Of a stretch of DNA of 64,000 bases, positions 37,216 through 48,862 are shown piece after piece; position 1 is the stretch's first letter, and each line of letters begins with the position of its first letter. A model generated the notes under the pieces. It made no database searches, was not told the DNA's origin, and worked only from the letters and a program-made list of their open reading frames with translations. The stretch is from assembly GCA_947846985.1 (NCBI GenBank), contig CANTUZ010000004.1:79928159-79992158 (forward strand), read 5' to 3'. Origin of the DNA: Fratercula arctica. Taxonomy: Eukaryota; Chordata; Aves; Charadriiformes; Alcidae. The position numbers and the translations under genes are program-made.

Positions 37216-38581
37216 TAGTTCCAGAAACAGAACACCAGTTTCCATGTTTATATATTCCCTTTTAACAGCTTCTGTCCCACTCTGCTTTCTTTGGTTCAGA
37301 TATTGCAGATTAGTCTGTTGCTGCTTCCAGCCAGCACACTTAGCTCGGGTTCGCAGAAAAACCTCACAAGGGAACACAGCGATGTATATATTGTACAGTA
37401 TAAACCAGCACAGAGATGCCTGAGCTGGATGCAGAACAAGCAGCAGGATGAGCGCGTCAACGCAACGCAATTTATTAGCTCAGTAGAAGGAAGAGTCAAA
37501 AAATGGTTCCTGCAGAGGTCAGTTTTTAGGCCACAAGAGCATCAACCATCTCATTTGCATCTTCCCACCACGCTCTGCTACCTGCCACGGGCAATAATTC
37601 ACTTACTTCATTAGGAGTTTGGCACCTAGCTCTATAATCCAGCCCGACGGCTTACACTATTTATCAGGAAAACACGACCAGTCAAAAAACTTCGATGGAA
37701 CCACAAGAGGCTGCCTGATTGTGGCTATGCAATACCATGCGTGGCAGATAGAAATGGAAATGAAGGTACATCACCTTTAAAAATAAAAACCGGGTGACCC
37801 TTGAGGAAATTGGGCTGGGGAGAAGGTCAATCTTTTATTTCAGGGGGAGGCAGAAAGTCAGCTTGTCTCTGACTTCATTTGGGTAATGCAGAATTAAGAA
37901 AAATCACAGTCGCCCTCTCCTCCTACATTCCAGGCCTCACATGAACGTTTGAAATGAAAATTCACAACATCTAAAAGCAGCAAAGTATAATTTCTGTATT
38001 CAACAATGGAATGTTTTCAAGCATTAGAGTTTGAGTTGGTTTACAGTAGATGCATTTTAAGTCTTTTACTTTCCAAAAGCTTTCCTTAAAATTGGCATCT
38101 TTCCGCGAAGCGTTTTGTGTTTGCCACTTCATTTCTCTACTAGAAAAATGTTTAGGAATTTCATGGCACCTCGATCCATTTATGGGTATCCATTGGAAAA
38201 TCTGCCTACAGTTCATTTACACAAAATGATTTTTCTAATCAGACTGATTAAAGCCAAAGCTAAAAAAAAACCCCGAAGCATACTGATACGCAGAAATGAA
38301 ATGTTCATAGAAGGCAACCATAGAGCCGCTCTCTCAAACAGTATCTCATTTTGGTGATCCACTGCACACCTAATAAATATCATCAATATATACCTAGGCA
38401 ATATTGCTCCCCGACTTTGCATACGTTGCCTTTCGTGTTTCACTGCATCTACATAGGGTCTCAAGTTGGATTTTTATTAAATTGCTCGCTCTATAACATA
38501 TTCCAAGGTCTTGACAAGATTTTTTAGTAGACAACCGCTGAAATAGCTGGTAACTTGGTAACATTAATATACCCATATTAC

Positions 38582-38582
<1 letters not shown>

Positions 38583-38617
<35 letters not shown>
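38583..38617 (+). repeat. Pure A35 homopolymer
   Basis: 35 consecutive A, the longest homopolymer in the window. It is not attached to a recognisable retroposed sequence. Confidence 0.97.
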
Positions 38618-38620
<3 letters not shown>

Positions 38621-39179
38621 TACTATGTTTTCTACTATAAAAATAAAAAGTCAGAACATATACACATTTCGGAGCAACTCTTCAGATGACAGTTTAAAGA
38701 GTTTGCCAGATGTAGTTAAGGAGCACTGATAAATTAACATGGAAACGACTGTATGTGACAGTAGGTTTTCTGTTTAGTGGATTAACAGACAGCTTCAGCC
38801 TATTAGCGTTCTCAGTGCTATATACACATCAAATCGCCACTAAAAATGCAACTTCTGTAATTTTAACCTCAACTCCCAGATAAACAAGACTCCTTTGACA
38901 GGACAGCTACAAGCGTTCATGAGAACGTAAGTCTCCTTACGTGATGGCCTACAGAAGCCGCATGCAGAGCACACACCAGCAGCAGGTAAAAATTGTACTA
39001 CGCTGAACTCAGTTTCCCCAAGACACGATTCTGTTCCATTTTCCAACCACTAGCCATAAGAGCATGTTTCCCACTTGGTAACATCAGGTACATGACTCGG
39101 TTTGATCCCAAGTGCGGTCACAAAGAGGAGAATTTGGGAAACTCCAGTGGGGCTGTACGCACGAGCTCGGGAAAAGACA

Positions 39180-39451
39180 TTTTAGGGACAAGAGGAAATA
39201 GCCTCAAGTTGTGCCAGGGGAGCTTTAGGATGAGTATTAGAACAAAATTTTACGCTGAAAGGGTTGTCAAGTGTTGGAACAGGCTGCCCAGGGCAGTGGT
39301 TGAGGCACCATCCCTGGAGGTATTTAAAAGCCGGGTAGACATAGTGCTTAGAGATATGGTTTAGAGAAGGTTTTGGTCAGAGTTGGGTTGATGGTTGGAC
39401 TCGATGACCTGAAAGGTCCCTTCCAACCCAGGCAATTCTATGATTCTAAGA
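39180..39451 (+). mobile_element. CR1 LINE fragment, plus orientation
   Basis: About 270 bp from gggacaagaggaaatagcct through 'gaacaggctgcccagggcag' and 'tggactcgatgacctgaaag' to ggcaattctatgattctaag. Confidence 0.95.
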
Positions 39452-42160
39452 TTTACAGAACTTGGAGGGAGAGGGAGTTGTGCTTGGAAACATCACTCCC
39501 ACATCACAAACGTGCAAAGCGCACAAACACTGAAACGTAAAAATCCATCACAGTCTGTGCCTTATCACCTTACACTGCGTGTCCTCCTTTTGGTGACCGT
39601 GTCCCTGTTTTAGTGCTAGTTTTCACGATATCGTTATACTGAATTCAACATTTTAAAGACCTAAGTCTTTGACGTATTAAACATATTCTGCTGAACACTT
39701 CAAAAGACAGCTCCACAGAGTGGGGAAACTTAACGCCAGCGAAAGCAGCCAGCTCTTTGCAGAATTCAGCTCCTGCGAGACCTCAAAGAAAGGGCAGCCT
39801 CTGAGGACAATGGATTGGGCGAGAAATTTTTAGCATGCCCTTAACCCAAGGAAAGTTCAAAAGAAAAGTAGAAGCAGATTGGGCTGTCTCTCTGCAAACA
39901 ATACCTTGCATGCCATCGCGTTTCTTCAATGTAATTTCGATTTGGCTAAAACATCACTTTGAGTTTTCTTTAGCAGACCTTCTTTGAAAGGTGGGAATTT
40001 CTGAAGCCCAGACCTCAGTCGTGACTCATTATTATTGTTTCCTCTAAATTTTCTCACCGGCTCATCCTGCATCACTTCCCTTGTTCTCATGAATGAACAA
40101 CAGTAGTGGAAACACATCCATTGGTAAGAAAGACTGAGAACACTCTTGCGATGGATTTTCACATGCCCTCTTAACAAAAAGTTCACATTTCATTCTAGTT
40201 GCTAGCATTTGGGACTGCAGGTAGGAATTAAGAAACATGTTTCCTTGTTTAATAAGAACTTATTTAAACTTTGCAGCTATGTGACTCCTTAACAGCAAAT
40301 AAAATGCACCCCATCTTGTGCAACATTGTTTTATGATCCATTACAGTAAAAAGGAAAGGGAATATGATTTTAATCTTAAAATAACATGCCGTTTGTGTAA
40401 AGTCAGTGCACCATCGGGGCTTCGTTTCCCCATAGCATCTCCGTATTTCAGCGCAAGGGGAAAAAAAATGTCCTTACATACCATGAAATCTTACCTCCCT
40501 TCAAGATTAATGGGCGCTAGCCGCTGCGTACATTAGGAGGTCACTCGACCCCATCCGTTGTGCAATAGCCAGGCGCGCTGGGATAAGCGGAGGAGACTGA
40601 AAAAGCTTAGTTTCCCCTCTATAATTCATTGCACGCCGTCTTTGTCGTGTGGGCCCTTCGTGCATTATTCCCATGGAACTCCCGCCCATCCCAGTGGAAT
40701 TCCCGGGCAGGACAGGAGTGCAGGACCATCACACCAGGCTCTCCAAGCACCGCTCTCCTGCAGCAAGTCCCCCCAGTTATTGGGTCCCTCTTCATACCGG
40801 GTCTGGAGACTAAAAACCAAACAAATAAACAAACTCCACCAAACCAATGGTAAAAATCTCATGAAAATAAGGGGACCGGTCTACTTTTACTCAATACGTG
40901 CAAGCTTTAACAGGTTGCAGCCTAGACTCAGCTACCAAGAAGGACAGCAGATGTCAAGATCTTTCAAGCTGACCTTGCGTGAAGGAGTACCACAACACAA
41001 ATCCTGACTAGATACCTCGTGTAATTTCTATTTAATTTCTATTTCACTCCAACTACCGATGGCCCTCAAACACAGCTGACCGCAAACACCGCGAACACAT
41101 CTCTCCTGGCATCATAAATATCGGGCTTTTAGGAAACAGCCCCACGAGAAGATCTTCTCTCTTCTTGTTTTCATGAATGAAAGCACAACATGAAACATCC
41201 ATGAAAACTGTCTCAAAAAGCCGCTTTCTCTCCATGTTAAAATCTTGCTCGTCCACTTGAAGGAAAAGCCCCGGTGCTACGTGTAACATTGCCATCTACT
41301 GCCACACCGCAAGGCTGGCTTCTGCTGAGAAACTGCTCTCAGTCATTTTTTTCCTAAGGAAATCTAGCTCAGTGCCTTAGTCCAGGCTGTCAATAAAAGA
41401 TCGTTTTAACAATTAATGCAGTTTAATTAGGAAGGAAATTCTATTATTTGATTGATTTTAGAATATTTCTCACTCTGTGCTTCCGTTTCCATGATTAGCT
41501 CTTCAGAAGTCTTGTTGGTACCTTTTAATATTGCTAATGAAAAAGACCTTTATATGAGTAGGAAGCAGAAGCAGAAGGGTTTTCTCCTTTGCAAAGAGAT
41601 CACGCAGGAGTATTTGAGAGCTTGCAGACCTTGCTGTTAGTACTCTGAACAGCCATGTGCATTTTTACTTGTTTTAATTTAAAATTGAACCTTCTCCCGA
41701 TGCACGTCTTGCATGCCATCAGATTGCGCCGCACGGCTCTGGCCACCCTAATGACAGGTTTATAGCTAACAGTCCCACAAACAGAGGACGTTTCCAAAGG
41801 GCATGTCACAGTTTACACAAATTAATTAGTTGACAGGGTTCCTGTTATCTGCCTCTTCGTGTATTATTGTTCCAAGCCACCTTTGAAATCCCGCTCCTTG
41901 CCAGGAGTCGTGCTTGTGCTGGCAGGGTGGGATGTCCCGTCTGGGTTCTTTCTAGGCTTCGAAGCCTAGAGGCCACTCAAGGTGACCATTTGGATGAACT
42001 TTCTGCAGTTCAGAGATGAATAAGCTCCAAACGAAAGGAATGCAAATCCAACTACGCTGTCAGTTACCAGAGGGTAATACTGAGCAGCACAAACTGCTCA
42101 GTGAAGTTTTAAGCAGATGCTAAGTGGTTCTCCTGCATGACCCCGATAAAACACAGTTTT
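39452..42160. other. Intergenic DNA
   Basis: No gene recognised. A CpG-containing patch at 40490-40640 has a donor-like site (GGGAG/GTAAGATT on the minus strand), but all frames across it are closed. Confidence 0.5.
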
Positions 42161-42612
42161 CATAGAATCACAGAATAGTTAGAGTTGAAAGGGACCTTAA
42201 AGACCACCTAGTTCCAACCCCCTGCCCTGGGCAGGGACACCTCCCACCAGCCCAGGTTGCTCCAAGCCCCGTCCAACCCGGCCTTGAACCCCTCCAGGGA
42301 TGGGGCAGCCACAGCTTCTCTGGGCAACCTGGGCCAGGGGCTCACCCCCCTCACAGCAAACAATTTCTGCCTCACATCTCACCTAAATCTCCCCTCTTTC
42401 AGCTTAAAACCGTCCCCCTCGTCCCATGGCTCCCCTCCCTGATCCAGAGTCCCTCCCCAGCTTTCCTGGAGCCCCTTGAGGGCCTGGCAGGGGCTGGAAG
42501 GTCTCCCCGGAGCCTTCTCTTCTCCAGGCTGAACCCCCCCAGCTCTCTCAGCCTGTCCTCACAGCAGAGGGGCTCCAGCCCTCCCAGCATCTCCGGGGCC
42601 TCCTCTGGGGCT
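42161..42612 (-). mobile_element. CR1 LINE fragment, minus orientation
   Basis: About 450 bp: tcatagaatcacagaatagt, the ccctgggcagggacacctcc block, 'ccctccccagctttcctgga', 'ttctctccaggctgaacccc' and 'ctcccagcatctccggggcc'. Same subfamily as 59599 and 62193. Confidence 0.95.
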
Positions 42613-45600
42613 ACTCTGTTCTGAAAGAATAAAGTTCTCTACTTCCCCACCACTTACGCGGCGCTACAGAGGCTTCAGCTCTTGAGCCGGGGTGTCAGAG
42701 GTGGAGGAAGCGTCTAAGATATTGCCTTCCAAGTCTGTTGCCTTTACACAAGGTCATCCTCTGTCATCTCTTATCTGGGCATTTTCAAAGCGGGGCACTT
42801 TCAAAGTGGTTTATGAACACTATTGATCCCCACTTGTAGCAGATCTAGTCTTTGTCTTTCCATTTTGTTTTTGATCAAAAAGGTTTTCCTAGTGCTATTG
42901 CGTGAGGGAAAAACCCACAACGTTCTGGAACAGGTACCAAAAAAAAGCCTGAGAGATGTAGTCCTCCCTCTTTCTTTCACATATATATAGAATATAATAT
43001 TTTCTTACGCCAGTTATTTTGGTCCTTTTTATTTGTAGCGGCTTAAAGTTGGATTAGGGGGAGGATAAAAACAGTGGTTTGTTTCTAACGCAGCGGGAAC
43101 TGCCAAGGCAGCAGTTCTCATTTCGTGCTCAATCCTTTCTGTTGATTTTAACCAAGACCGCTTTGAGACTCACGTTGCTGCAGCACTTGGATCTTGGCTC
43201 CTTGGGCGGCAGCTGGTCCCACTTAGCCGGGGTAGATGCTCAGAACACAGACGTTTACCTTAAAGAACGGGGTCAGTGCGGTTATCTGCTTAGAAATACC
43301 ACCCCACTTCAAAGGACAGCTATTCGTGCTCCACTGCCCAAATATTTCAGGAAAATATTTTTATTTTGTTTCCTCCAGGGAAAGCTTAGCAGGCAGTTAA
43401 TAAATACATTGAAAAAATGCCTTAAATCTCTTCACAACAGTAGAGCATCAGAAAGAAGAGGAGGAATGACGTTGTCCAGTCTTATTCCTTACAGCAACCC
43501 TTACCCATACAACCCAAAGTTGAGAAATTTAATTTACATTTGCAATCAATGAGTTTTCAAAGTGCTTCTGAGGCAACCAAACATCGCTACTAATTATCTT
43601 CGAACCGTGTACCCTAATTTTGTCATTGGCAACTTCTTCTTTGGTCCACGAAAGGTCTGTAGAAGAGCCGAGAACAATATCCCTGAGTCCTGACTCCAGT
43701 CATGGGCTTTTACTGTCAGGGTTCTTTCATTCCCAACAGATGACTGGGCCAGTCAGGGATAAACTGAGTGGTACTACCTCAAGTGTCACCAGACATTTAG
43801 TGCCGGGAGAAGACAAACGCAAGGATGTCATTTACGTGCAGGTCAAAAGTTTTAACTCGTTTTTTACTATATCATATAAGGCATTCGTAAACGTGTCAAA
43901 TATTCAAAAAGATGTGACGTTAAGATTCAGCCCACTACAGTTTAACACAAATCACCCTGAAATATCATTCATGAAATTAAAATCTCCCAATTCTAATGGG
44001 CACCGCGCTGCGCACAAGCGTTACACACCTAAACTTAGAATGAAAGCTTCGTGCACCCTCCGGTGAAAATGGACATTTTTCAAGCTCAGTTGCTTTGTAA
44101 AGTGAACGCCTGACATCTGCTGGTAAGTATACAAACTGTATGCTGCTAAAGCAAATTGTCTTCAGTTTTTAGACTAAGGAAGATGCTTTAGAATATATAA
44201 ATTATTCAAACAAAGATTTAAGTTATTACAGTCATGATGTAGTGATGTTTCAAATCTGAACTGCATCAACATGGCTTTTGCTTCCTAGGTGCAAGATAAT
44301 GAGTGTCTTAGAATTTTCCTTAGATTTTCCCCCCTTTCTAAGGAACAGTTTCCCCCCAATTTTGTACACGTTATTTTTAACAAATTAGCAGAAGCAATTC
44401 TAGTGCTATTGCACTTCACGTTCCCTTTTGTTTAGACTGCACATTTTTTAGAAAGCTATTTCTACGCTAGTCTGTAACAGTTCAGTCACGCTACCAAAAC
44501 CCAACAGGACTGCAGGAACCCCCGCTAAACTACTGACCTACAAAAGTCCCCTCCGCGATGAAGATACAAAATGTATCTTTATTTAAGCAGATTTCTTAGG
44601 AACCAGCAGAGACATGGGAGAAAATGAAGGATATCGCCCTACAAAAAGCAAGAAAAGGGGCCTGCCCAGAACTGGATAAACTGGATAAACTGAAGGCTTC
44701 CAGAATTTCACTCTTTCATGAAAGAACAGAAAGTTCCGTTTCAAAAGTTTTGAGACTTATCAGTATAAATCTGTAAGACTCAGTTTTACAGTATCTGAGC
44801 GCCTGTGATTTTATGAAGCAAACGTGTAACACGACGGCTTGGTAAAACGGCATTCCGAAACTGATTTTGTGCACAAAGGGGTCAGCACATCAGAATCAAA
44901 ACAATCCTGCTGCATCACAACCCGAAAGTAGGAGAGAAAAAGAGAATAGTCACACAAAAATGCGAAATTGTAAAACATTTTGTGATTTCCTTAATATGGA
45001 GGTAGCAAATAAAATACTGTGTTTGACACAGTTGGGGGGGGGGGGGGGGGTGGTTAAAAAAACAACCTCAAAACTTCCAAAGTTAACAAACAACTGACCT
45101 TTACTGAAAGTCTATATGGATATCAAACACCTGAACTCCTTCAGCCACAAAAACTGATCCTCCATGCCAAACAAAACTAAAATTTTATTTGACAAGATTT
45201 TCTCTTGCCCTGTAGAAGCATCACCATGAACCCAATGAAACGGGGCGGGGGGGGGAAGTAAAAGCCGTTGCCTCCATCCATTTTTATTTACCAATAAAAT
45301 AGAATTATAGAACACCTGTCAAACCCCTATATCATTATGTGCAGTTCTGGTAGTGTGCAATGTAAAAGCTATAGTTTGCTACAGCACTGCCGAACAGAGA
45401 GCATAAACCAGCTACCTTGAATTTAATGACAATGGAGTACGGGTGTTTTGAATGCAAACTATCTGCAATTCTCTTTGACAGAAGGAAAACAACCAAAGCA
45501 AAAACCAAACCAAAGAAGAGCAAAAAGAGGGGGGATAAAGGACAAAAAGAATTTAAAATCAGAGCCAGAAAAAAGCTTGCTGGCCGCAGGAAAACAAGTC

Positions 45601-47935
45601 ATTTCCACCTCCTACAGCTCCTCAGGAGCAAAGGTGTTAAACTGGTGTTGCACCAGTTGTGAACTGGGCAGAGACATCCCCGCGTGTGACGCTGGTTCCC
45701 CAGACATTCAAGCAGCACCGAAACCAAATTGCTAAAATTCCCTGGTATTGAGCAGTTCCTGAAGGATTACACTGAACTACAGATACACAAACGTACCACA
45801 CGCAGCTATTGGGTCTCCCTGAAAGGACAGGAGCTTGTTAGGTAAAATACAAATGGAAGTTCCGCACTATCTGTTTTCTCTAACAGTAAGAAATCAGGAA
45901 TGTTACAGTACTTGAACTATTCCTCCACCTGATGGGACAGGGAAAGCACTAAAAAAAAAGAGAGACATGACTAACGAACTCATGACATTATTATTATGCC
46001 AAATATCCAGGAAAAAACCAGACTTACCTTATCTGAAGACACCCACTGACGTTGATGAATATTGATGGGTTCCTACATGGGATTCTCTGCCTTTGAGGAG
46101 TGGCTTACTGCCCATTTTCGGGAAATCAGCAGTTGCTTTTCACTTTTCTGATCAATAACTTATTAAAATTGGGGTCAGGGGAAAACAGAAGTGCTGACTA
46201 TTCACCAAGTCAAAGACAACACCTTACGCTCTTACGTCACAAAACGTTTCATTAGCTTTTTATATCAATATCCTTTTGGAAGATGTAAATATTTGCAAGG
46301 ACAAATCCCATTTTAAGAAAATGACAAGTGTTAAATCTGCCAACCCTTTCCCCGTAGAGGCTTCAGACGTAGTACAGCTTGACGTTATTCTGGGATAGGG
46401 CGGGAGGGAGTTGCTTTGCTGGCGTTACGCTTTTTTAAACAGTAAAAAAGATGAGGTTGGTTGTTTATATAGCAAGGAATTGCATTAAAAATCATCTTGT
46501 TGAGACGCAAAAGGCATTAAAACCCACAAACATATATCCTCTATCCAGGTCAAAGCTGTTAATTTGAATTCTAAACCAAGCGGCAGCACAGACTTCTGCT
46601 TTTAGACTTTCCGACCGAGCTCGTAAGAGACACACTCCACTTTCTTGCAAAATTAACTTGACACGCTGTCTGGGGGTGTCTGTCATAGGGCTGCTCTCCA
46701 AATACAGCACGATTATAAACTTTATCACACAGTCAAGGGTTTAAGTTCCTGTCTAGATATGAGGATTCTTTTTTCTTTTCTTTATTCCCTTCCCCCTTTG
46801 ACACAGCGGTGGCAACTCCAGATGCCAGAGCATCGAAGAGCCATTGACTACTCTCTGCTTTTTCCAAGCCACAGCACTACTTGGAGCTGTTCCGAATTTT
46901 GATTTCACCCATCCTCTTGGATTTCTAGCAGTTATAAGCAACGCATTTTGTAGACCCAAACCCAAGGGTGAAAACCCACGAGAAGCATAAAATGTTTATT
47001 GACCTTATTTTTGTGAATTTCTGCCTGTAGTGAACCAATGTTTTCAGTGCCATATGCTAAATTGCGCATAACAAATTCTCCAACCACTTTCAGCTTGAGA
47101 GAGGAAAGTTCCTTTTAAATATAATTATTGGCAAAAAGCATTTAAGCATCATTAGAAAGCAGCATTTGCAACACTTCCTACCCAGCCCAGGACTATTACA
47201 GCATCAATTCGTTCAGTTGAAATCCAGTTTCAGATCTACTGAAGATTATGCAGATACAATTGCTCATGTTCTTACATTGCATGGGTTTACGCAAGGGGAT
47301 ACCTACAGGGAGTAAGACTAAATTAAATGCAATACAGGAAACTTGCATTAACTGTGAAGAACATAAATATCACATAATCCCACTGAGTGTTAAATCAACA
47401 TCTTACCATTAGGAATCACAAAGGCTATAAAAATAGCCAGAGTCATCTTTAAGTCCTTCATTTTAATGAGTTGTTCGAGACATCAGTACCTAGATTTCTA
47501 ATAAAGATTAAGTGGATGGGGTGATGGGAAATTAGAAGTAAATACGAGTACTTCATAAAACGACCTATTTTCTTACCCAATATTTTTTTTGGTGTACACT
47601 TTTACATGTGTACACCATTTAAAAAAATCCAGATAGCAATAAACTCCAGAATATTAAGTGTCCTGGTGATCATCCCTCCATCTGTTCTTCTCCATTAGTT
47701 ACCCCAAAACAAACAAGTAAGAATAGTTTGGTTAGAGATTCATTTTAGCTTTTCTCAGCGTCTATAGCTATTGCCACCAGCTCTATGTTCCCGAGACTGT
47801 ATTTAGCAAATAACACCCTGTCCCTAAAGCATATTACAAGGTCATAGCCACTATGTGGATCTACTGCCTAAGATCTGGCAACTAAGCCACCCTGGGACCC
47901 TACTTCAGTTTTGGGAGACTGTAACTTTAACCATG
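42613..47935. other. Intergenic DNA
   Basis: No CR1 in over 5 kb. Contains G17 (45034-45050) and a second G-rich run (45241-45255). Plus-strand open frames of 157 and 148 codons (43079-43552, 43620-44066) resemble no known protein. Confidence 0.5.
45034..45050 (+). repeat. G17 homopolymer
   Basis: Seventeen consecutive G followed by TGG. A second G-run (GGGGCGGGGGGGGG type) lies 190 bp further at 45242-45255. Confidence 0.95.
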
Positions 47936-48862
47936 TGTCACGGATTCAGTGACGCACTTCACTCGTAGAGAGAAACAGCGATACATTTATTAATATAAAG
48001 CAGGGATTTAACAAAGTTTGATAGTAAACGTGGCAGTGTTTTAACAAGATTCGATGGCAAAGGCACACTTGGTTATTTACTGCATGGAGGACAGGGTCAG
48101 ACAGAGCTCTCAGGGAGACCCTGCTGTTGAGCTGAGGTTCAGAGAGGACCCTGTTGCTTCCTCAGGTCCTTCCCAGAGAGGAGTCTGGGTGCGGCTGGAT
48201 CCAATCCCAGTCCCAGACTTGGTCAATGGTTTATGTCTAAAGGATCAGATATGCGCAATCAATCCTTTCTATCACTTAGCTCAGATTTCAAAGTTTGGCG
48301 TGCTGTTAGTCACTTACCGAGGATCTGTTAGCAAGGAATCTCTGAATCTCGAGAAGTCACCTTGAGAGATGTCCCTGCCCAAGGGGAGATCCTGGCGTGC
48401 AGCCCCTGCCATGCAGGAGAGCTCAAAGGGCTCTTGGGCTGTTCACTGTTTATGGGGGTGAGATGATTGACCTATAGCCATATTTGCATATTGGCCACAG
48501 TGCCAGTGTGGTGGTGAGGTGGGCACATTGCTCCAGTCAGCCCTTGGCTGTTGTGGTGTTATCTGTCTCCCCGAAACCACGTTGAGCTGGATGGAGTCAT
48601 CACGACCAGATGCACCATTGTGACCACCATGGGTGGTTATCGCTTGGGCAGGGTTACGGGAGATAAAGGACAGATTGGCAGTGGAGCACACTGTCACAGG
48701 AGGACACTGCTCCAAGCCACCTCCTCCCCTGCCCTGGGTGGACTTCAGCAAAACCCCCAAGAGAAATACCAAACTTGGGCACACTCGCTGATGGGCCAAC
48801 CCAATCTCTACCATCAGCTGTTCCCAGCCGTAAGGTCTACCAGATACAAATCGTGCCAGACA
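47936..48862 (-). mobile_element. LTR-like element, probably avian ERV LTR, minus orientation
   Basis: 927 bp bounded on the plus strand by TGTCACGGATTCAG and GTGCCAGACA, i.e. TG...CA with imperfect inverted ends. On the minus strand an AATAAA (47991-47986) sits about 50 bp before the 3' end, as expected of the R/U5 part of an LTR. The sequence ('acgcacttcactcgtagaga', 'ttactgcatggaggacaggg') looks like an interspersed repeat I associate with bird LTRs. No retroviral genes are adjacent and I see no target-site duplication. The GC-rich sequence to about 48990 may also belong to it. Confidence 0.6.

Larger units (their letters stand above)
36589..39179. other. Intergenic DNA
   Basis: Mixed composition. 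Contains a G-rich tract (36863-36890), a short (TG)n near 37047, a MIR-like fragment (37125-37215) and a pure A35 run (38583-38617). No gene recognised. Confidence 0.5.

Noticed and set aside
40490..40640. Possible exon with donor GGGAG/GTAAGATT on the minus strand
   Set aside because: All three frames contain stops before the donor. A noncoding first exon remains possible but is unsupported.
43079..44066. Plus-strand open frames of 157 and 148 codons
   Set aside because: No recognisable domain, no coherent splice structure and no codon-like pattern visible; probably chance.
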